64,000 nt of DNA, taken from NCBI RefSeq assembly GCF_018860635.1, contig NZ_JAHKPT010000021.1:218674-282673 (forward strand), in the 5' to 3' direction. A model generated the notes under the pieces. It was not told where the DNA came from, did no database searches, and saw only the letters and a program-made list of their open reading frames with translations. Of this stretch, positions 9,167 through 18,603 are shown piece by piece (the stretch's first letter is position 1; each line of letters opens with the position of its first letter). This DNA comes from Aliiglaciecola lipolytica (GTDB taxonomy: Bacteria > Pseudomonadota > Gammaproteobacteria > Enterobacterales > Alteromonadaceae). The position numbers and the translations under genes are program-made.

Positions 9167-10711
9167 ATGGTGTTTAACAAGCTTATTCAAAGGTTAACCT
9201 TTCTTACATTCTGCTTTCCATATACATGCACTTTCGCTCAACAAGCGTTTCAAGAAAGCTTGCAAGTTGGGTCAATTTTCCAACCTCATATGGTATTACA
9301 GCGCGATTTACCTGTAACAATCTGGGGGCAAGAAACAGCCGGTAGTCAAATAACGGTATCTTTTGCAAATCAAATCCAAACCACTATTACCAACGAACAG
9401 GGGAGCTGGAGCCTACAACTTGCCCCCCTTAAAGGCAGCTACTCGCCTGAGAATATGACGATTTTGTCGAGTAATAACCAGAAAATAGTGCTTGCTGATA
9501 TTTTGGTAGGTGAGGTATGGATTTGTGCAGGCCAATCTAATATGGATATGGCCATTGGGAGGGTTAAGGATATACAAGTTCTCTCCAAATAGGCGAAGCA
9601 CATTCGTAGTTTGACCGTTGCTCACAACGTCGCCTTAACTGAACAGAAAAGCATGCAGGCTAACTGGCAAACAAGCTTACCTGATAGTGCTGTCGCATTT
9701 TCTTTTGCTTATTATTTGCAGCAGCGTGCAGATGTTCCGGTAGGCATTATTTTAAGTGCATGGGGCAGTTCATCTATAGAAGCTTGGATGCCTCGTGATC
9801 TAACCAAGGAATTAGCATATTTCAACACGATTATGCAGGAGTTTGATGCCGATGCAGACCGCATCGCGAAAATTAACCGAATATTATCGGGACCATTACC
9901 TTGGACACGAATAGATGATGTTTATTTACGTCGTCAACCCAACATATTGTTTAATGCAATGATGAATCCTCTTGTGCCCTATACGGTACGAGGTCTCGTC
10001 TGGTATCAAGGTGAACGAAACACTCAAAGCATGCACGGTTTGGTAAAAGACCCTTGGTATAAAAACAATTCTGGTATGTTGAAATATAAAGACGCCTTAC
10101 AAGCTTGGATAAAACGCTATCGTCAACAATGGGATAATAGCGACATGCATTTTATGCTGGTCATGTTGCCTCGATTTAATGCTTTGCTGAACACTAGCCC
10201 CACTAAAGAGGCTAGACATCCAAATGCACACTCATGGGCGTGGATGCGAGAAGCCCAATTAGCGGCGCAAAGTATGAAAAATGTGGCGGTTATTAATACA
10301 ATTGATCTTGGGCATCCCACGAATATTCATCCACTGGACAAATTACCCATAGGCCAGCGTTTAGCAAATGCAGCGGCGCGAAACACCTTGCATCAAACCG
10401 TTGAGGCACAAGGACCAGTTTTGGCAAAGGCTGTGATTTCTGGCTCAAATGTTAGATTGTTTTTCGAACACGTAGAAGGGTTGCGCACCGTAAATTCAAA
10501 GGCTCCGGCTGAATTTTGGTTGGCAAACGATAGCCAAAAGTGGGTAAAGGATGATGCTAAAATCCGTCAAAATACCGTGCTTCTGAGCAGCCCAAGTCTC
10601 CAAAACCCGCTTTATGTTCGTTACGCATTTTCAGGCTTTCCTCAGGTTAATTTGATTAACGCTGCGGGTCTGCCTGCTCAACCTTTTCGTACCGATCACT
10701 TTGAACCTTAA
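9167..10711 (+). pseudogene. Sialate O-acetylesterase-like (SGNH) esterase interrupted by in-frame amber codon
   Basis: Read through, this is a 514-codon carbohydrate acetylesterase of the SASA type: a signal peptide, an N-terminal beta domain (LQRDLPVTIWG), the Ser-nucleophile motif AGQSNM (S124), VGIILSAWGSSSIEAWM, LVWYQGERN, and a C-terminal Asp/His block IDLGHPTNIH. A TAG at 9590-9592 (codon 142) stops it. The downstream part stays in the same frame and is otherwise intact up to TAA at 10711. A single CAG-to-TAG change would explain it, so the lesion looks recent. The stop separates the nucleophile from the catalytic Asp/His, so neither half should be active alone. Its lost or conditional role would be removing O-acetyl groups from fucan. 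A TTG at 9611 could start the second part but has no convincing ribosome site. Confidence 0.85.
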
Positions 10712-10725
10712 ATTCGCTTATAATG

Positions 10726-10767
10726 ACTATCTCACAAGCACCTAAGAGTAAAGTGTTGTGAGATAGT
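10726..10767. terminator. Hairpin between convergent genes
   Basis: An inverted repeat ACTATCTCACAA / TTGTGAGATAGT (10726-10737 and 10756-10767) sits between the esterase pseudogene and the minus-strand sulfatase, which end towards each other. The position suits a shared terminator, although no long T-run is present. Confidence 0.6.
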
Positions 10768-10779
10768 GGAGTCACTGGT

Positions 10780-12363
10780 TTATTTATTCAGGCGCGGGGC
10801 AGACCAGCCTTGGCTTTTTATTTGTTCTAAAAGCTGTCGCATCTGACGGGCTTTTTCTGGGTGTTTTTCAATCAAGTTGAAACGTTGCTCACGGTCATTT
10901 TTCATATCGAATAATTGACCCTTTTGGTTGTCATCAGTTTGATAACCATGTCTGTTTTGCCAATCTGCATAATTGAACCTTGTCAAATTACCATTTTGAT
11001 TGCCCGAAGGAGCATCAATTAAAGTCCAATCATCGCTACGAATAGCAAATTTACCAGCAGTTGTGTTGTGAACCATAGCACGGCGAGGGCTGTTTGAAGA
11101 TTCACCCGTCCAAAGTTCCAATAGGTTGAAAGAGTCGTGTGCAGCATCATTTGGTAATTTAAATTCGATTATTTCAGCAATGGTTGCCATTAAATCAATT
11201 TGCGACACTAACTCATCGGTTTGACTGTTTGCCTGCACATGGTTTGGCCAGCGCACAATCATAGGTACTCTATGTCCGCCTTCATAAGTATCTCGTTTGA
11301 GACCGCGAAAAGGGTAGGAGGACCAGTGATCAAACTTTTGGTCTCTAAGGTAAGCATAATTTTCAGGTCCGTTGTCGGAGCTAAAAATGATGATGGTGTT
11401 GTCCGCAATACCAGCCTGGTCAATTGCAGCGAGAAGTTTACCAATTGAGTCATCTGTTTCTACTATTAGATCACCGTAAGGTCCCGCCTTTGAAGTATTA
11501 TCAAATTCGTCATTAGGAATGATCGGCGCATGGGGAGAAGGGTATGCAAAGTATAAAAAGAAGGGTTGTTCCTGTTTAGATTTTTGAGTAATAAAATCGA
11601 TGCCTTTTTGGGTCGTCGTGGGGATGTTCTCGTAAGGATTCCACCCTGTCACCATCGGACCTTCTCGATAACGCATTGTGCCTTCTTTATTTTTCCATAG
11701 CGTACCATCCACCATAGTGTCGGGTATTTGTGTTACGCGATCATTTTCGATCCAAACATAAGGCGGAAAGTTAATAACGTTGTCACCAAAATAATAGTCG
11801 AAACCATGAGCTGTTGGCCCATTCTCGATAGCTTTATTCCAATCAAAGTCGTTAGGTCCCACTGCGCCCGACGGCGCATCTTGTTTTCTTATAGAGTCCC
11901 AATCCCAACCTAGATGCCATTTTCCTATTGCGGCTGTTGTATATCCTTTTTGTTGCAGCATTTCTGGCAGAGTAAGTTGTTCCGCTTCAAAAACTGAATC
12001 TCCAAATGCCTTTACAATATCGTGGAATTTACGCCAATGGTATTGTCCTGTAAGCAATGCATATCGAGAAGGAGAACATATACCTGATGAGGAATGAGCA
12101 TCAGTAAAACTTAGCCCCTGCGAAGCTAATTTATCTAAATTAGGTGTGGGTATTTTAGATCTTGAACTAAAACTGCCCAAATCGCCGGCGCCCAGATCAT
12201 CTGCATATAAAATAACAATATTGGGTAATTGCTTAGCAACAGGCTTTTTCTCGATTGTACTGTTACTCTGTGAGCATGCTGTGGTTAATGCGACAGCGAG
12301 CATGAGTAGTACCTTCACTACAAACCGCCCATGTACTTTCCTATTCTTGCATTTAAAAATCAT
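10780..12363 (-). CDS. S1-family sulfatase, lipoprotein
   Basis: A sulfatase of about 527 residues from the ATG at 12363. This start is preferred because AGGA lies upstream of it; an ATG 18 bp earlier has none. The lipobox LTTAC gives a lipidated Cys at 30, then metal ligands DD at 55-56 and the formylglycine motif CSPSR (C96), continuing YALLTGQ. GKWHLG, the SPHAP histidine motif and SSDNGP follow. It groups by eye with the sulfatases at 19398, 47633 and 51753, which share the (Y)xLxTGxYxWR segment. It stands alone on the minus strand, divergent from the EF-hand gene. Substrate position is unknown. Confidence 0.92.
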   Translation of the reverse strand: MIFKCKNRKVHGRFVVKVLLMLAVALTTACSQSNSTIEKKPVAKQLPNIVILYADDLGAGDLGSFSSRSKIPTPNLDKLASQGLSFTDAHSSSGICSPSRYALLTGQYHWRKFHDIVKAFGDSVFEAEQLTLPEMLQQKGYTTAAIGKWHLGWDWDSIRKQDAPSGAVGPNDFDWNKAIENGPTAHGFDYYFGDNVINFPPYVWIENDRVTQIPDTMVDGTLWKNKEGTMRYREGPMVTGWNPYENIPTTTQKGIDFITQKSKQEQPFFLYFAYPSPHAPIIPNDEFDNTSKAGPYGDLIVETDDSIGKLLAAIDQAGIADNTIIIFSSDNGPENYAYLRDQKFDHWSSYPFRGLKRDTYEGGHRVPMIVRWPNHVQANSQTDELVSQIDLMATIAEIIEFKLPNDAAHDSFNLLELWTGESSNSPRRAMVHNTTAGKFAIRSDDWTLIDAPSGNQNGNLTRFNYADWQNRHGYQTDDNQKGQLFDMKNDREQRFNLIEKHPEKARQMRQLLEQIKSQGWSAPRLNK

Positions 12364-12851
12364 ATTAAGAGAGTCCTGCATGTTTACATTTAAATTTATA
12401 TTTAAATTTATATTTAAATGTAAATTTTATTGATGAACAAAAAGATAGCATCTTTAGTTGTTTTTAACAAAGATTCAACAGCTACAAATCTCCCCAGATT
12501 ATCAATTTATGAATAGGATAAAAATACGTTATTCCTAATGAATACTGGTTGAATCTGAGCGTTCTACCTAAAACTTCAATATCTTTATTGTATTTATATA
12601 TAAAATAAGTTTTTACATGCGAGATTTTATTGTGTTAATCTAATGTTATCAAAACTTTTCTAGCTTTAATGCAAGAAGTTGTTGCAAGAGAAGTCGAAAG
12701 TGAAATATAAGAATTTATATATTCGCATATTTGACCTTTGAATCTACATTGAGCTTGGCAGTTTAGATGTACTTAAGAAGTTATATGGTGACAGGTGAAT
12801 TGTCACCAATTTGAAGGTTCCACTAAAAAGTTAATTAAAGAGGATGTCACC
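12364..12851. promoter_or_regulatory. Divergent AT-rich promoter region with partial locus element
   Basis: This spacer of about 490 bp lies between the minus-strand sulfatase and the EF-hand gene. It holds a 12-bp AT-rich tandem/palindromic repeat (see 12382-12424). Around 12594-12625 it holds ATATATAAAATAAG plus downstream T-rich sequence that lines up with the first half of the locus-wide element. AAAGAGGATG before 12852 is the EF-hand ribosome site. I see no other gene. Confidence 0.45.
12382..12424. repeat. AT-only tandem and near-palindromic repeat
   Basis: A 12-bp unit of the form ATTTATATTTAA repeats about three times. The whole block begins with TTTACATTT and ends with AAATGTAAA, so it is also nearly palindromic. 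It sits directly upstream of the minus-strand sulfatase start, in what should be its 5' untranslated region or core promoter. Confidence 0.7.
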
Positions 12852-13121
12852 ATGAAAAATGTTTTAAGAACAGCGTTATCAAGCGTACTTGTAACGGCAC
12901 TATTATTTGCTATTTCTACAGAGTCACAGGCTAAGAAAAGTAGGTTTAGTAAGATCGATGCTAATTCTGACGGTAAATTGTCAGTAGAAGAGTTCTCGGC
13001 GAATATCAAGAAACCTAAAAATGGACCTAAGCGTTTTGCGCGATTAGACATTGATGAAGATGGGTTCCTAAGCTCAGAAGAGTTTGCAGCGCAATCGAAG
13101 AAAAAGAATAAAAATAAGTAG
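12852..13121 (+). CDS. Small exported EF-hand calcium-binding protein
   Basis: An 89-residue protein starting at the ATG after AAAGAGGA. A signal peptide (VLVTALLFAISTESQA) is followed by two canonical EF-hand loops, DANSDGKLSVEEF and DIDEDGFLSSEEF, and a Lys/Asn-rich tail. It is expected to bind calcium in the periplasm. Small EF-hand proteins are common beside secreted hydrolases and sulfatases in marine bacteria, whose sulfatases use Ca2+; a direct partner role is only inferred. A strong terminator follows, so it is at least partly a separate transcript from the sulfatase at 13216. Confidence 0.85.
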   Translation: MKNVLRTALSSVLVTALLFAISTESQAKKSRFSKIDANSDGKLSVEEFSANIKKPKNGPKRFARLDIDEDGFLSSEEFAAQSKKKNKNK

Positions 13122-13140
13122 TAAATAGCGGTATCTGAAT

Positions 13141-13175
13141 AAATAAGGCCATTGTTGAAATCAATGGCCTTATTT
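13141..13175 (+). terminator. Rho-independent terminator after EF-hand gene
   Basis: A 14-bp perfect stem AAATAAGGCCATTG / CAATGGCCTTATTT (13141-13154, 13162-13175) with a 7-nt loop and following T residues lies 20 bp after the stop codon. Confidence 0.85.
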
Positions 13176-13215
13176 TAACAACTCATCTAGCTAAAGTGGT
13201 GTAGGGGAATAATTA

Positions 13216-14619
13216 GTGATATTTAATAAAATAAAACTCTTAGTTGCGGTTGTTGGGACCTGTATCGCATCAGCATCTTTTGCTGCTAATAGCATGGAAT
13301 CGGCGACTCAGGCCGAAAAACCAAATATTATTTTTATTTTCGCAGATGATCTAGGTTGGGGGGATATCAGCAAACATGGGCATCCAGACATTCGTACACC
13401 AAATATCGATCGATTAGCCAATGAAGGTTCTGAGTTTTATCAATTTAGTGTGTCTAATCCTGTCTGTTCTCCTAGTCGAGCCGCGGTTTTAACCGGTCAA
13501 TATCCTGCAAGAAACAGCGTACATCGTCACTTTGCTACCTTCGAACACCACGATAATTTTGCGATGCCTGATTGGCTTGATAAAAGCGTAGTCACTATGC
13601 CTAGAGTTCTGCAACAGGCGGGCTATAAAACTGCGCACTTCGGTAAGTGGCATTTGACCAATCGTAATATTAAAGATGCACCACTACCTACTGAGTATGG
13701 ATACGACGAAGCAGCCGTATTTAATGGTCCAGGCCCACAAACCGATACTTTTAAATTATATGATGATGCGACGGATTTCATTAAGCGCAATAAAGACGTA
13801 CCTTTCTTTATTAATTTATGGATCCATGAAACACATACGCCTCATTATCCGCCACATGATTCAATGGCAAAATACACCCATTTGAACGAGCAAGATCAAG
13901 TTTATGCAGCTGTCGTTGATGGCGCTGACCAGCGGATTGGAAAAATACTGAACTTGTTAGACGAATTAGATTTAGCAGAAAATACATTAATAGTATTTTC
14001 TAGTGATAATGGCCCAGAAGTTACTGGGTCGAAGAGTAAGCACTTTCACCATATAGATCCCGACGGAAAAGTAGAAGGTATTGATCCCTTAGGCACCTAT
14101 TTCAGTGTTGGTAAAACCGCAGGTTTGCGCGGACAAAAGCGCGACACTTATGAAGGCGGTTTACGCGTACCATTCTTAGTACGCTGGCCCGCTAACGTGC
14201 CCGCAGGGCGAGTCGATACTGAAACTGTCGTAACTGCTGTTGACTTATTGCCCACTTTTGCAGAAGTTGCCGGTGCAAAATTACCTCGAGGTTACCAACC
14301 CGATGGACAGAGCATTCTGCCACTTCTAAAAGGTGCTACCTTGACCCGTAAAAAACCTTTGTACTGGCAGTGGCAATATGGCAAAAAATCAGGCAAAAAA
14401 CCAATGCTAGCGGTGCGTGAAGGTCCTTGGAAGTTATTCTATTTTCAACATGAAAGCCGCGTCGAATTATACAATGTTATGAGAGATCGCGCTGAAACGA
14501 TGAATGTTGCAAATCAATATCCGGAAATCGTTAAAAAATTAAAAGGCCTGGCAATAGCGTGGAATGAAACATTGCCAGTATCGCCTAATCCGTCGACATT
14601 CTCGGCACTAAGACAGTAA
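13216..14619 (+). CDS. S1-family sulfatase, exported
   Basis: A 467-residue sulfatase with a GTG start, supported by AGGGGA seven bases upstream. The signal peptide ends near SFA-AN (23). Metal ligands are DD 44-45, the formylglycine motif CSPSR starts at C84, GKWHLTN follows, the substrate-side motif is HETHTPHYP, and SSDNGPEVTG is the C-terminal metal site. The sulfatase at 46143 is a clear paralog (same GKWHLTN, PLPTEYGYDE and HETHTPHYP blocks). It is followed 131 bp later by the GH29 fucosidase and then another sulfatase, suggesting joint desulfation and fucose release. Confidence 0.93.
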   Translation: MIFNKIKLLVAVVGTCIASASFAANSMESATQAEKPNIIFIFADDLGWGDISKHGHPDIRTPNIDRLANEGSEFYQFSVSNPVCSPSRAAVLTGQYPARNSVHRHFATFEHHDNFAMPDWLDKSVVTMPRVLQQAGYKTAHFGKWHLTNRNIKDAPLPTEYGYDEAAVFNGPGPQTDTFKLYDDATDFIKRNKDVPFFINLWIHETHTPHYPPHDSMAKYTHLNEQDQVYAAVVDGADQRIGKILNLLDELDLAENTLIVFSSDNGPEVTGSKSKHFHHIDPDGKVEGIDPLGTYFSVGKTAGLRGQKRDTYEGGLRVPFLVRWPANVPAGRVDTETVVTAVDLLPTFAEVAGAKLPRGYQPDGQSILPLLKGATLTRKKPLYWQWQYGKKSGKKPMLAVREGPWKLFYFQHESRVELYNVMRDRAETMNVANQYPEIVKKLKGLAIAWNETLPVSPNPSTFSALRQ

Positions 14620-14750
14620 ATTATTCGCAATTAAATCGGTTGTTTCGAACCAGTAGGACAAAACTAAACTCATAACTTTTAGTTCAGGTAAAAATAGTTT
14701 AGGAACCTAAGAAACAGCAAGTAACAAATATATAAATTATAGGAATCGCA

Positions 14751-16652
14751 ATGAAATTAATTAGACAAAAGCTCGCAGTTTCAATCGCCAGCGCATTACT
14801 TCTTTCTAGCGTGATGTCGGTCTCAGTTTATGCACAAGACAACAACGTTGAAGCTAATCAATCCATGGATGAATTGTGGGGCGACAGTGCAATCGACAAG
14901 GCTAAACATGCCAATGCTGAGCGCGGTGAATGGTTCGCACAAGACAAATATTCTATGTTTATTCACTGGGGATTATTTTCAATTCCAGCGGGTGAGTGGA
15001 AAGGAAAAACCTACTATGGAATTTCTGAATGGCTTATGTCGGGCCGAGTTGCTGATATTCCTAAAGAAGAATATAAAGAATTAGCAAAACAATTTAATCC
15101 CACTGAGTTCGACGCAAAAGCGATTGTGCAGCTTGCAGTTGATGCTGGCATGAAAAACATTGTGATTACCGCTAAGCACCATGAAGGCTTTGCAATGTAT
15201 CACTCTAAAAGCAGCACTTATGATATTGAAGATGCAAGTCCGTATAAACGCGATCCTTTAAAAGAATTGGCTGACGCTTGTGCAGAAGCTGGTATAGGTT
15301 TGGGCTTTTATTATTCGCAAATGCAGGATTGGTACGAACAAGGTAGCGCGAGTATTCCTTGGTCATCGGAAAAGCAAGAAGGCGATTTCACAGAGTATTT
15401 TGAGCGTAAAGTCATTCCTCAAGTAACTGAATTATTGACTGAATACGGTCCCATTCGCACAGTTTGGTTCGACACCCCTGGCGATATGACGAAGGAGCAA
15501 TCGCAAAAACTAGTTGATTTAACGCGCAGTTTGCAACCCAAGGCAATGATAAACAGCCGCATAGGTAATGGTGTAGGCGACTTTTCTACGCTAGGTGATC
15601 ACAGTTTGTCTCAGGTAAATCACCCTGGTCTTTGGGAAACCATTGATACAACTAACAACAGTTGGGGGGATGCTTGGTACGACAAAAACTGGAAGTCGGG
15701 TACAGAAATTTTACACCGCTTAATTTCAACAGTCGCCCGTGGTGGTAATTACATGTTGAATATTGGGCCTAAAGGTAATGGCGAAGTACCAGAAATGGCA
15801 GCTAAAGGCCTACGTAGAGCAGGAAAATGGTTGGAGCATAGTGGTGAAACGATTTATGGCGCTAAAGGTTCTCCGTGGGGCAGAGCACAAGCTTGGGGAG
15901 ATATTACAGTTAAAGGCAACAAGCTATATTTGCATGTTTTTGACTGGCCTGAAAATGATCAAATCCACTTAGCTGGATTAAAAAACCAAATTACTTCGGC
16001 TCGCTTATTAAATGCTGAAGAACTTGGATTTATGGCAGGCTTATTCGGTAGCGATGAAGGTGAGGTAACCTATTCTAGGCAGGATAATGGTTGGACAAGC
16101 TTCACATTAGCAATGGATAAACCGGATTCTCTCGTTCCTGTTATTGTTGTTGAATTAGACGGTGAACCTGAAGTCGATACCACTATTGGTATCGATCCAA
16201 GCATCAAAACCACTATTAATTCGGTTTTTGCTAACTGTGAAGGTTGTGTGAAAAAAGAAATTCGCTGGATGCAGAAGTTTGGTGATTGGAATTATGCAAA
16301 CAACTTATTGAATTGGACAGATAATGGCAAAGGTGAGTGGAAAGTTGATGTGGCTGAGCCGGGCGATTACTTTATAGAGGTTGAGTATTCAGCCGATGAC
16401 GTAGTTGATTTTAGTGAATGGGTATTTTCATTTAACGGTGAAATTTTGATGATGCAAGCACTTGATACTGGTGAGCGTAAAAACTCTAAACGTCAAGGAA
16501 AAGGCAAAACATTATATCGCTACCGCACGGACGAAGTGGGCGTAGTAACGCTTCAACAAGGTAAACAATCAATTACTGTTACACCTAAAGGTAAGGTTAT
16601 TGGTGGTGGCATTAACCTTCGAGCTATTCATTTAACTCCAATTGTAGAATAA
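14751..16652 (+). CDS. GH29 alpha-L-fucosidase, exported, with C-terminal beta domain
   Basis: A 633-residue retaining alpha-L-fucosidase. The signal peptide ends at VYA-QD (28). The TIM barrel carries MFIHWGLFSIPAGEW, the two-His segment TAKHHEGFAMY (140-150), FYYSQMQDWY, and the nucleophile D241 in VWFDTPG. The fucosidase beta domain follows, then a further beta-rich segment (about 520-633) with a CxxC (NCEGCV) that may bind polysaccharide. AGGAA five bases before the ATG supports the start. The sulfatase at 16662 begins nine bases after its stop, so the two are surely co-transcribed. It should release terminal fucose once sulfate has been removed. Confidence 0.93.
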   Translation: MKLIRQKLAVSIASALLLSSVMSVSVYAQDNNVEANQSMDELWGDSAIDKAKHANAERGEWFAQDKYSMFIHWGLFSIPAGEWKGKTYYGISEWLMSGRVADIPKEEYKELAKQFNPTEFDAKAIVQLAVDAGMKNIVITAKHHEGFAMYHSKSSTYDIEDASPYKRDPLKELADACAEAGIGLGFYYSQMQDWYEQGSASIPWSSEKQEGDFTEYFERKVIPQVTELLTEYGPIRTVWFDTPGDMTKEQSQKLVDLTRSLQPKAMINSRIGNGVGDFSTLGDHSLSQVNHPGLWETIDTTNNSWGDAWYDKNWKSGTEILHRLISTVARGGNYMLNIGPKGNGEVPEMAAKGLRRAGKWLEHSGETIYGAKGSPWGRAQAWGDITVKGNKLYLHVFDWPENDQIHLAGLKNQITSARLLNAEELGFMAGLFGSDEGEVTYSRQDNGWTSFTLAMDKPDSLVPVIVVELDGEPEVDTTIGIDPSIKTTINSVFANCEGCVKKEIRWMQKFGDWNYANNLLNWTDNGKGEWKVDVAEPGDYFIEVEYSADDVVDFSEWVFSFNGEILMMQALDTGERKNSKRQGKGKTLYRYRTDEVGVVTLQQGKQSITVTPKGKVIGGGINLRAIHLTPIVE

Positions 16653-16661
16653 GGCTTCATA

Positions 16662-18545
16662 ATGAAAAAAATCATTCTTGCTTCTTTTGGTTTTTCAATG
16701 CTGATGAGTTTATCGTCGTGTTCTTCAGTGGAAACGGCTATTGATGAGAAATCTGAGCTGATAAAACCCAATATTATTGTTTTTTACGTGGATGATTTGG
16801 GTTGGCAAGATAGCCAGCTCAATGATATCGATGAACCAACGCCTTGGGAGACACCCAATATGTTGGCGCTAGCGAAAAAAGGTATGAATTTTACGCAAGC
16901 CTATTCTTCGGCACCAACTTGTGCACCGTCTAGAGGAGGTTTGTTATCCGGTCAGCATCCTGCAAAAACCAACCTTACTCACGTTTTAGGTGCAGGAATT
17001 CCAACACCTCAAAATAGACGCAGTCAACTGATCGAACCTTATTTTAACGATCACCTTGCGGATGATGTTTTAACATTGGCGGATGCGTTAAAAGCAAACG
17101 GTTATAAAACAGGCCATGTAGGCAAGTGGCACTTAGGGCATTATGCGAGTAATGCACCTACAACAGCGGGCTTTGATTTTTCATTTGACAAAAGAGGCGT
17201 GCACTCCAACAGTAAACAGCGTCATAAAGATTTTGATAATGCACAATTTCCGCTTAGCGAAGAGAAATATCCTCCTTACAGCGAAAAGCATCCTGACGGT
17301 ATTTCTTACCCACTGGATTTAGTGACAGAAAACGCATTGAACTTTGTCCAAGAAAATAAAGATGAGCCGTTTTTTCTTTATTTAGCGCATTGGATGGTGC
17401 ACACACCAATTGTTACCAAGAATAAAGCTTTGCTTGAGTACTACACTGACAAACTGGGGATACCATTTCCAACTACTCCAGATCCGGTAACAACAGCAGG
17501 TCAAACTAATCCGTATTATGGTGCAATGGTGACAACCGTTGACTGGAGTTTAGGTCGTTTGGTGTCGCTACTTGAGCAAACCGATGATCCACGTAACCCT
17601 GGTAAAAAATTAATAGAAACTACTTATATTTTCTTGTCGTCGGACAACGGCGGTGCTGAGAGATCTGGCCCAGAAATAATAACCGACAACTTCCCCCTAG
17701 ATTTGGGTAAAAAACATACTGAAGAAGGTGGGATAAGAGTGCCAATGGTAGTGACTGGCCCAACGGTTAATAAAAACGTTACCCATCACGGGTTTGTAAA
17801 CCAACTAGATTATTACCCTACAATTTTAGCATTAACCAACTCAACAATACCTAAATCTTACGAAGACAAGCTCAGTGGAGTAAACTTGTCGCCGGTACTT
17901 GAAGACGAAAATAAAAAAGCGACTTATGCTAATGGCGAAGTGCGACAAAATCTGTTTTGGCATTTCCCACATAACAGCGATGACTCTATGCAAAGTGCTA
18001 TTCGTGAAGGTGACTTCAAGCTCACTAAGCACTATATAGATAATAGCTATTCGTTGTATCGATTATATAAAGACGGTAAACGCTTTGATATTGAAGAGAA
18101 AAATGATCTAGCTAAATTGCCTGAATATGCCGGTGTGGTGGACAAACTATCGAAAAATTTGGAGCAATTATTAGTAGAAAATAATGCGATCTTACCAAAG
18201 TTAAACCCTGACAATGCGGCTAATGGACCCACTAGACTGTTAGTGCCTAAAGTAGCATCGAATACGTTTGATAAAAAAGCTCGTGTTGCTCAAATCAAAT
18301 TAATGGAAGGAAAAACTAAGCTTAAAGAAGCATATTTGCTAGCAGAGATAGCAAAAACTAAAGGCAGCGATAAACGTGAAAAGCGTGGAAAACTCGTTGT
18401 TACTTATAAAAAGATACCAGTAACAATTAATCATCAGGACTTGACGGTTACAGGGATGGTTCCAGAACAAAATGATGCTTATGTTTTCATATTGATTGAT
18501 GAAAATAACTTCATGGTTCGTAGTGAAAGATACGAATCATTGTAA
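16662..18545 (+). CDS. S1-family sulfatase, lipoprotein, long form with C-terminal extension
   Basis: A 627-residue sulfatase. The lipobox LSSC gives the lipid anchor at C20, metal ligands are DD 44-45, formylglycine is C87 in CAPSR, then GKWHLGHYAS and SSDNGGAE. The last 120 or so residues form an added beta-rich domain ending ILIDENNFMV. It is strikingly similar across its whole length to the sulfatase at 25033 and less so to those at 26984 and 40058: one expanded subfamily. Base-level divergence at synonymous sites shows the duplication is not very recent. It is co-transcribed with GH29. Substrate position is unknown. Confidence 0.93.
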   Translation: MKKIILASFGFSMLMSLSSCSSVETAIDEKSELIKPNIIVFYVDDLGWQDSQLNDIDEPTPWETPNMLALAKKGMNFTQAYSSAPTCAPSRGGLLSGQHPAKTNLTHVLGAGIPTPQNRRSQLIEPYFNDHLADDVLTLADALKANGYKTGHVGKWHLGHYASNAPTTAGFDFSFDKRGVHSNSKQRHKDFDNAQFPLSEEKYPPYSEKHPDGISYPLDLVTENALNFVQENKDEPFFLYLAHWMVHTPIVTKNKALLEYYTDKLGIPFPTTPDPVTTAGQTNPYYGAMVTTVDWSLGRLVSLLEQTDDPRNPGKKLIETTYIFLSSDNGGAERSGPEIITDNFPLDLGKKHTEEGGIRVPMVVTGPTVNKNVTHHGFVNQLDYYPTILALTNSTIPKSYEDKLSGVNLSPVLEDENKKATYANGEVRQNLFWHFPHNSDDSMQSAIREGDFKLTKHYIDNSYSLYRLYKDGKRFDIEEKNDLAKLPEYAGVVDKLSKNLEQLLVENNAILPKLNPDNAANGPTRLLVPKVASNTFDKKARVAQIKLMEGKTKLKEAYLLAEIAKTKGSDKREKRGKLVVTYKKIPVTINHQDLTVTGMVPEQNDAYVFILIDENNFMVRSERYESL

Positions 18546-18569
18546 GTGTAATTTGGTTCGCGCTTAATG

Positions 18570-18603
18570 AAGGTGACGCACGCTAATAAAAGTGCGTCAC
18601 CTT
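18570..18603 (+). terminator. Rho-independent terminator
   Basis: A 12-bp perfect stem AAGGTGACGCAC / GTGCGTCACCTT (18570-18581, 18592-18603) with a 10-nt loop lies 24 bp after the sulfatase stop. It marks the end of the 13216-18545 run. Confidence 0.8.

Noticed and set aside
9611-10711. Second half of the acetylesterase as a separate gene from a TTG start
   Set aside because: It lacks the nucleophile Ser motif and a convincing ribosome site, and it is in frame with the upstream part, so one interrupted gene explains it better.
12382-12424. AT repeat as a possible CRISPR array
   Set aside because: Units are contiguous with no spacers, far too short and A/T only, and no cas genes are present.
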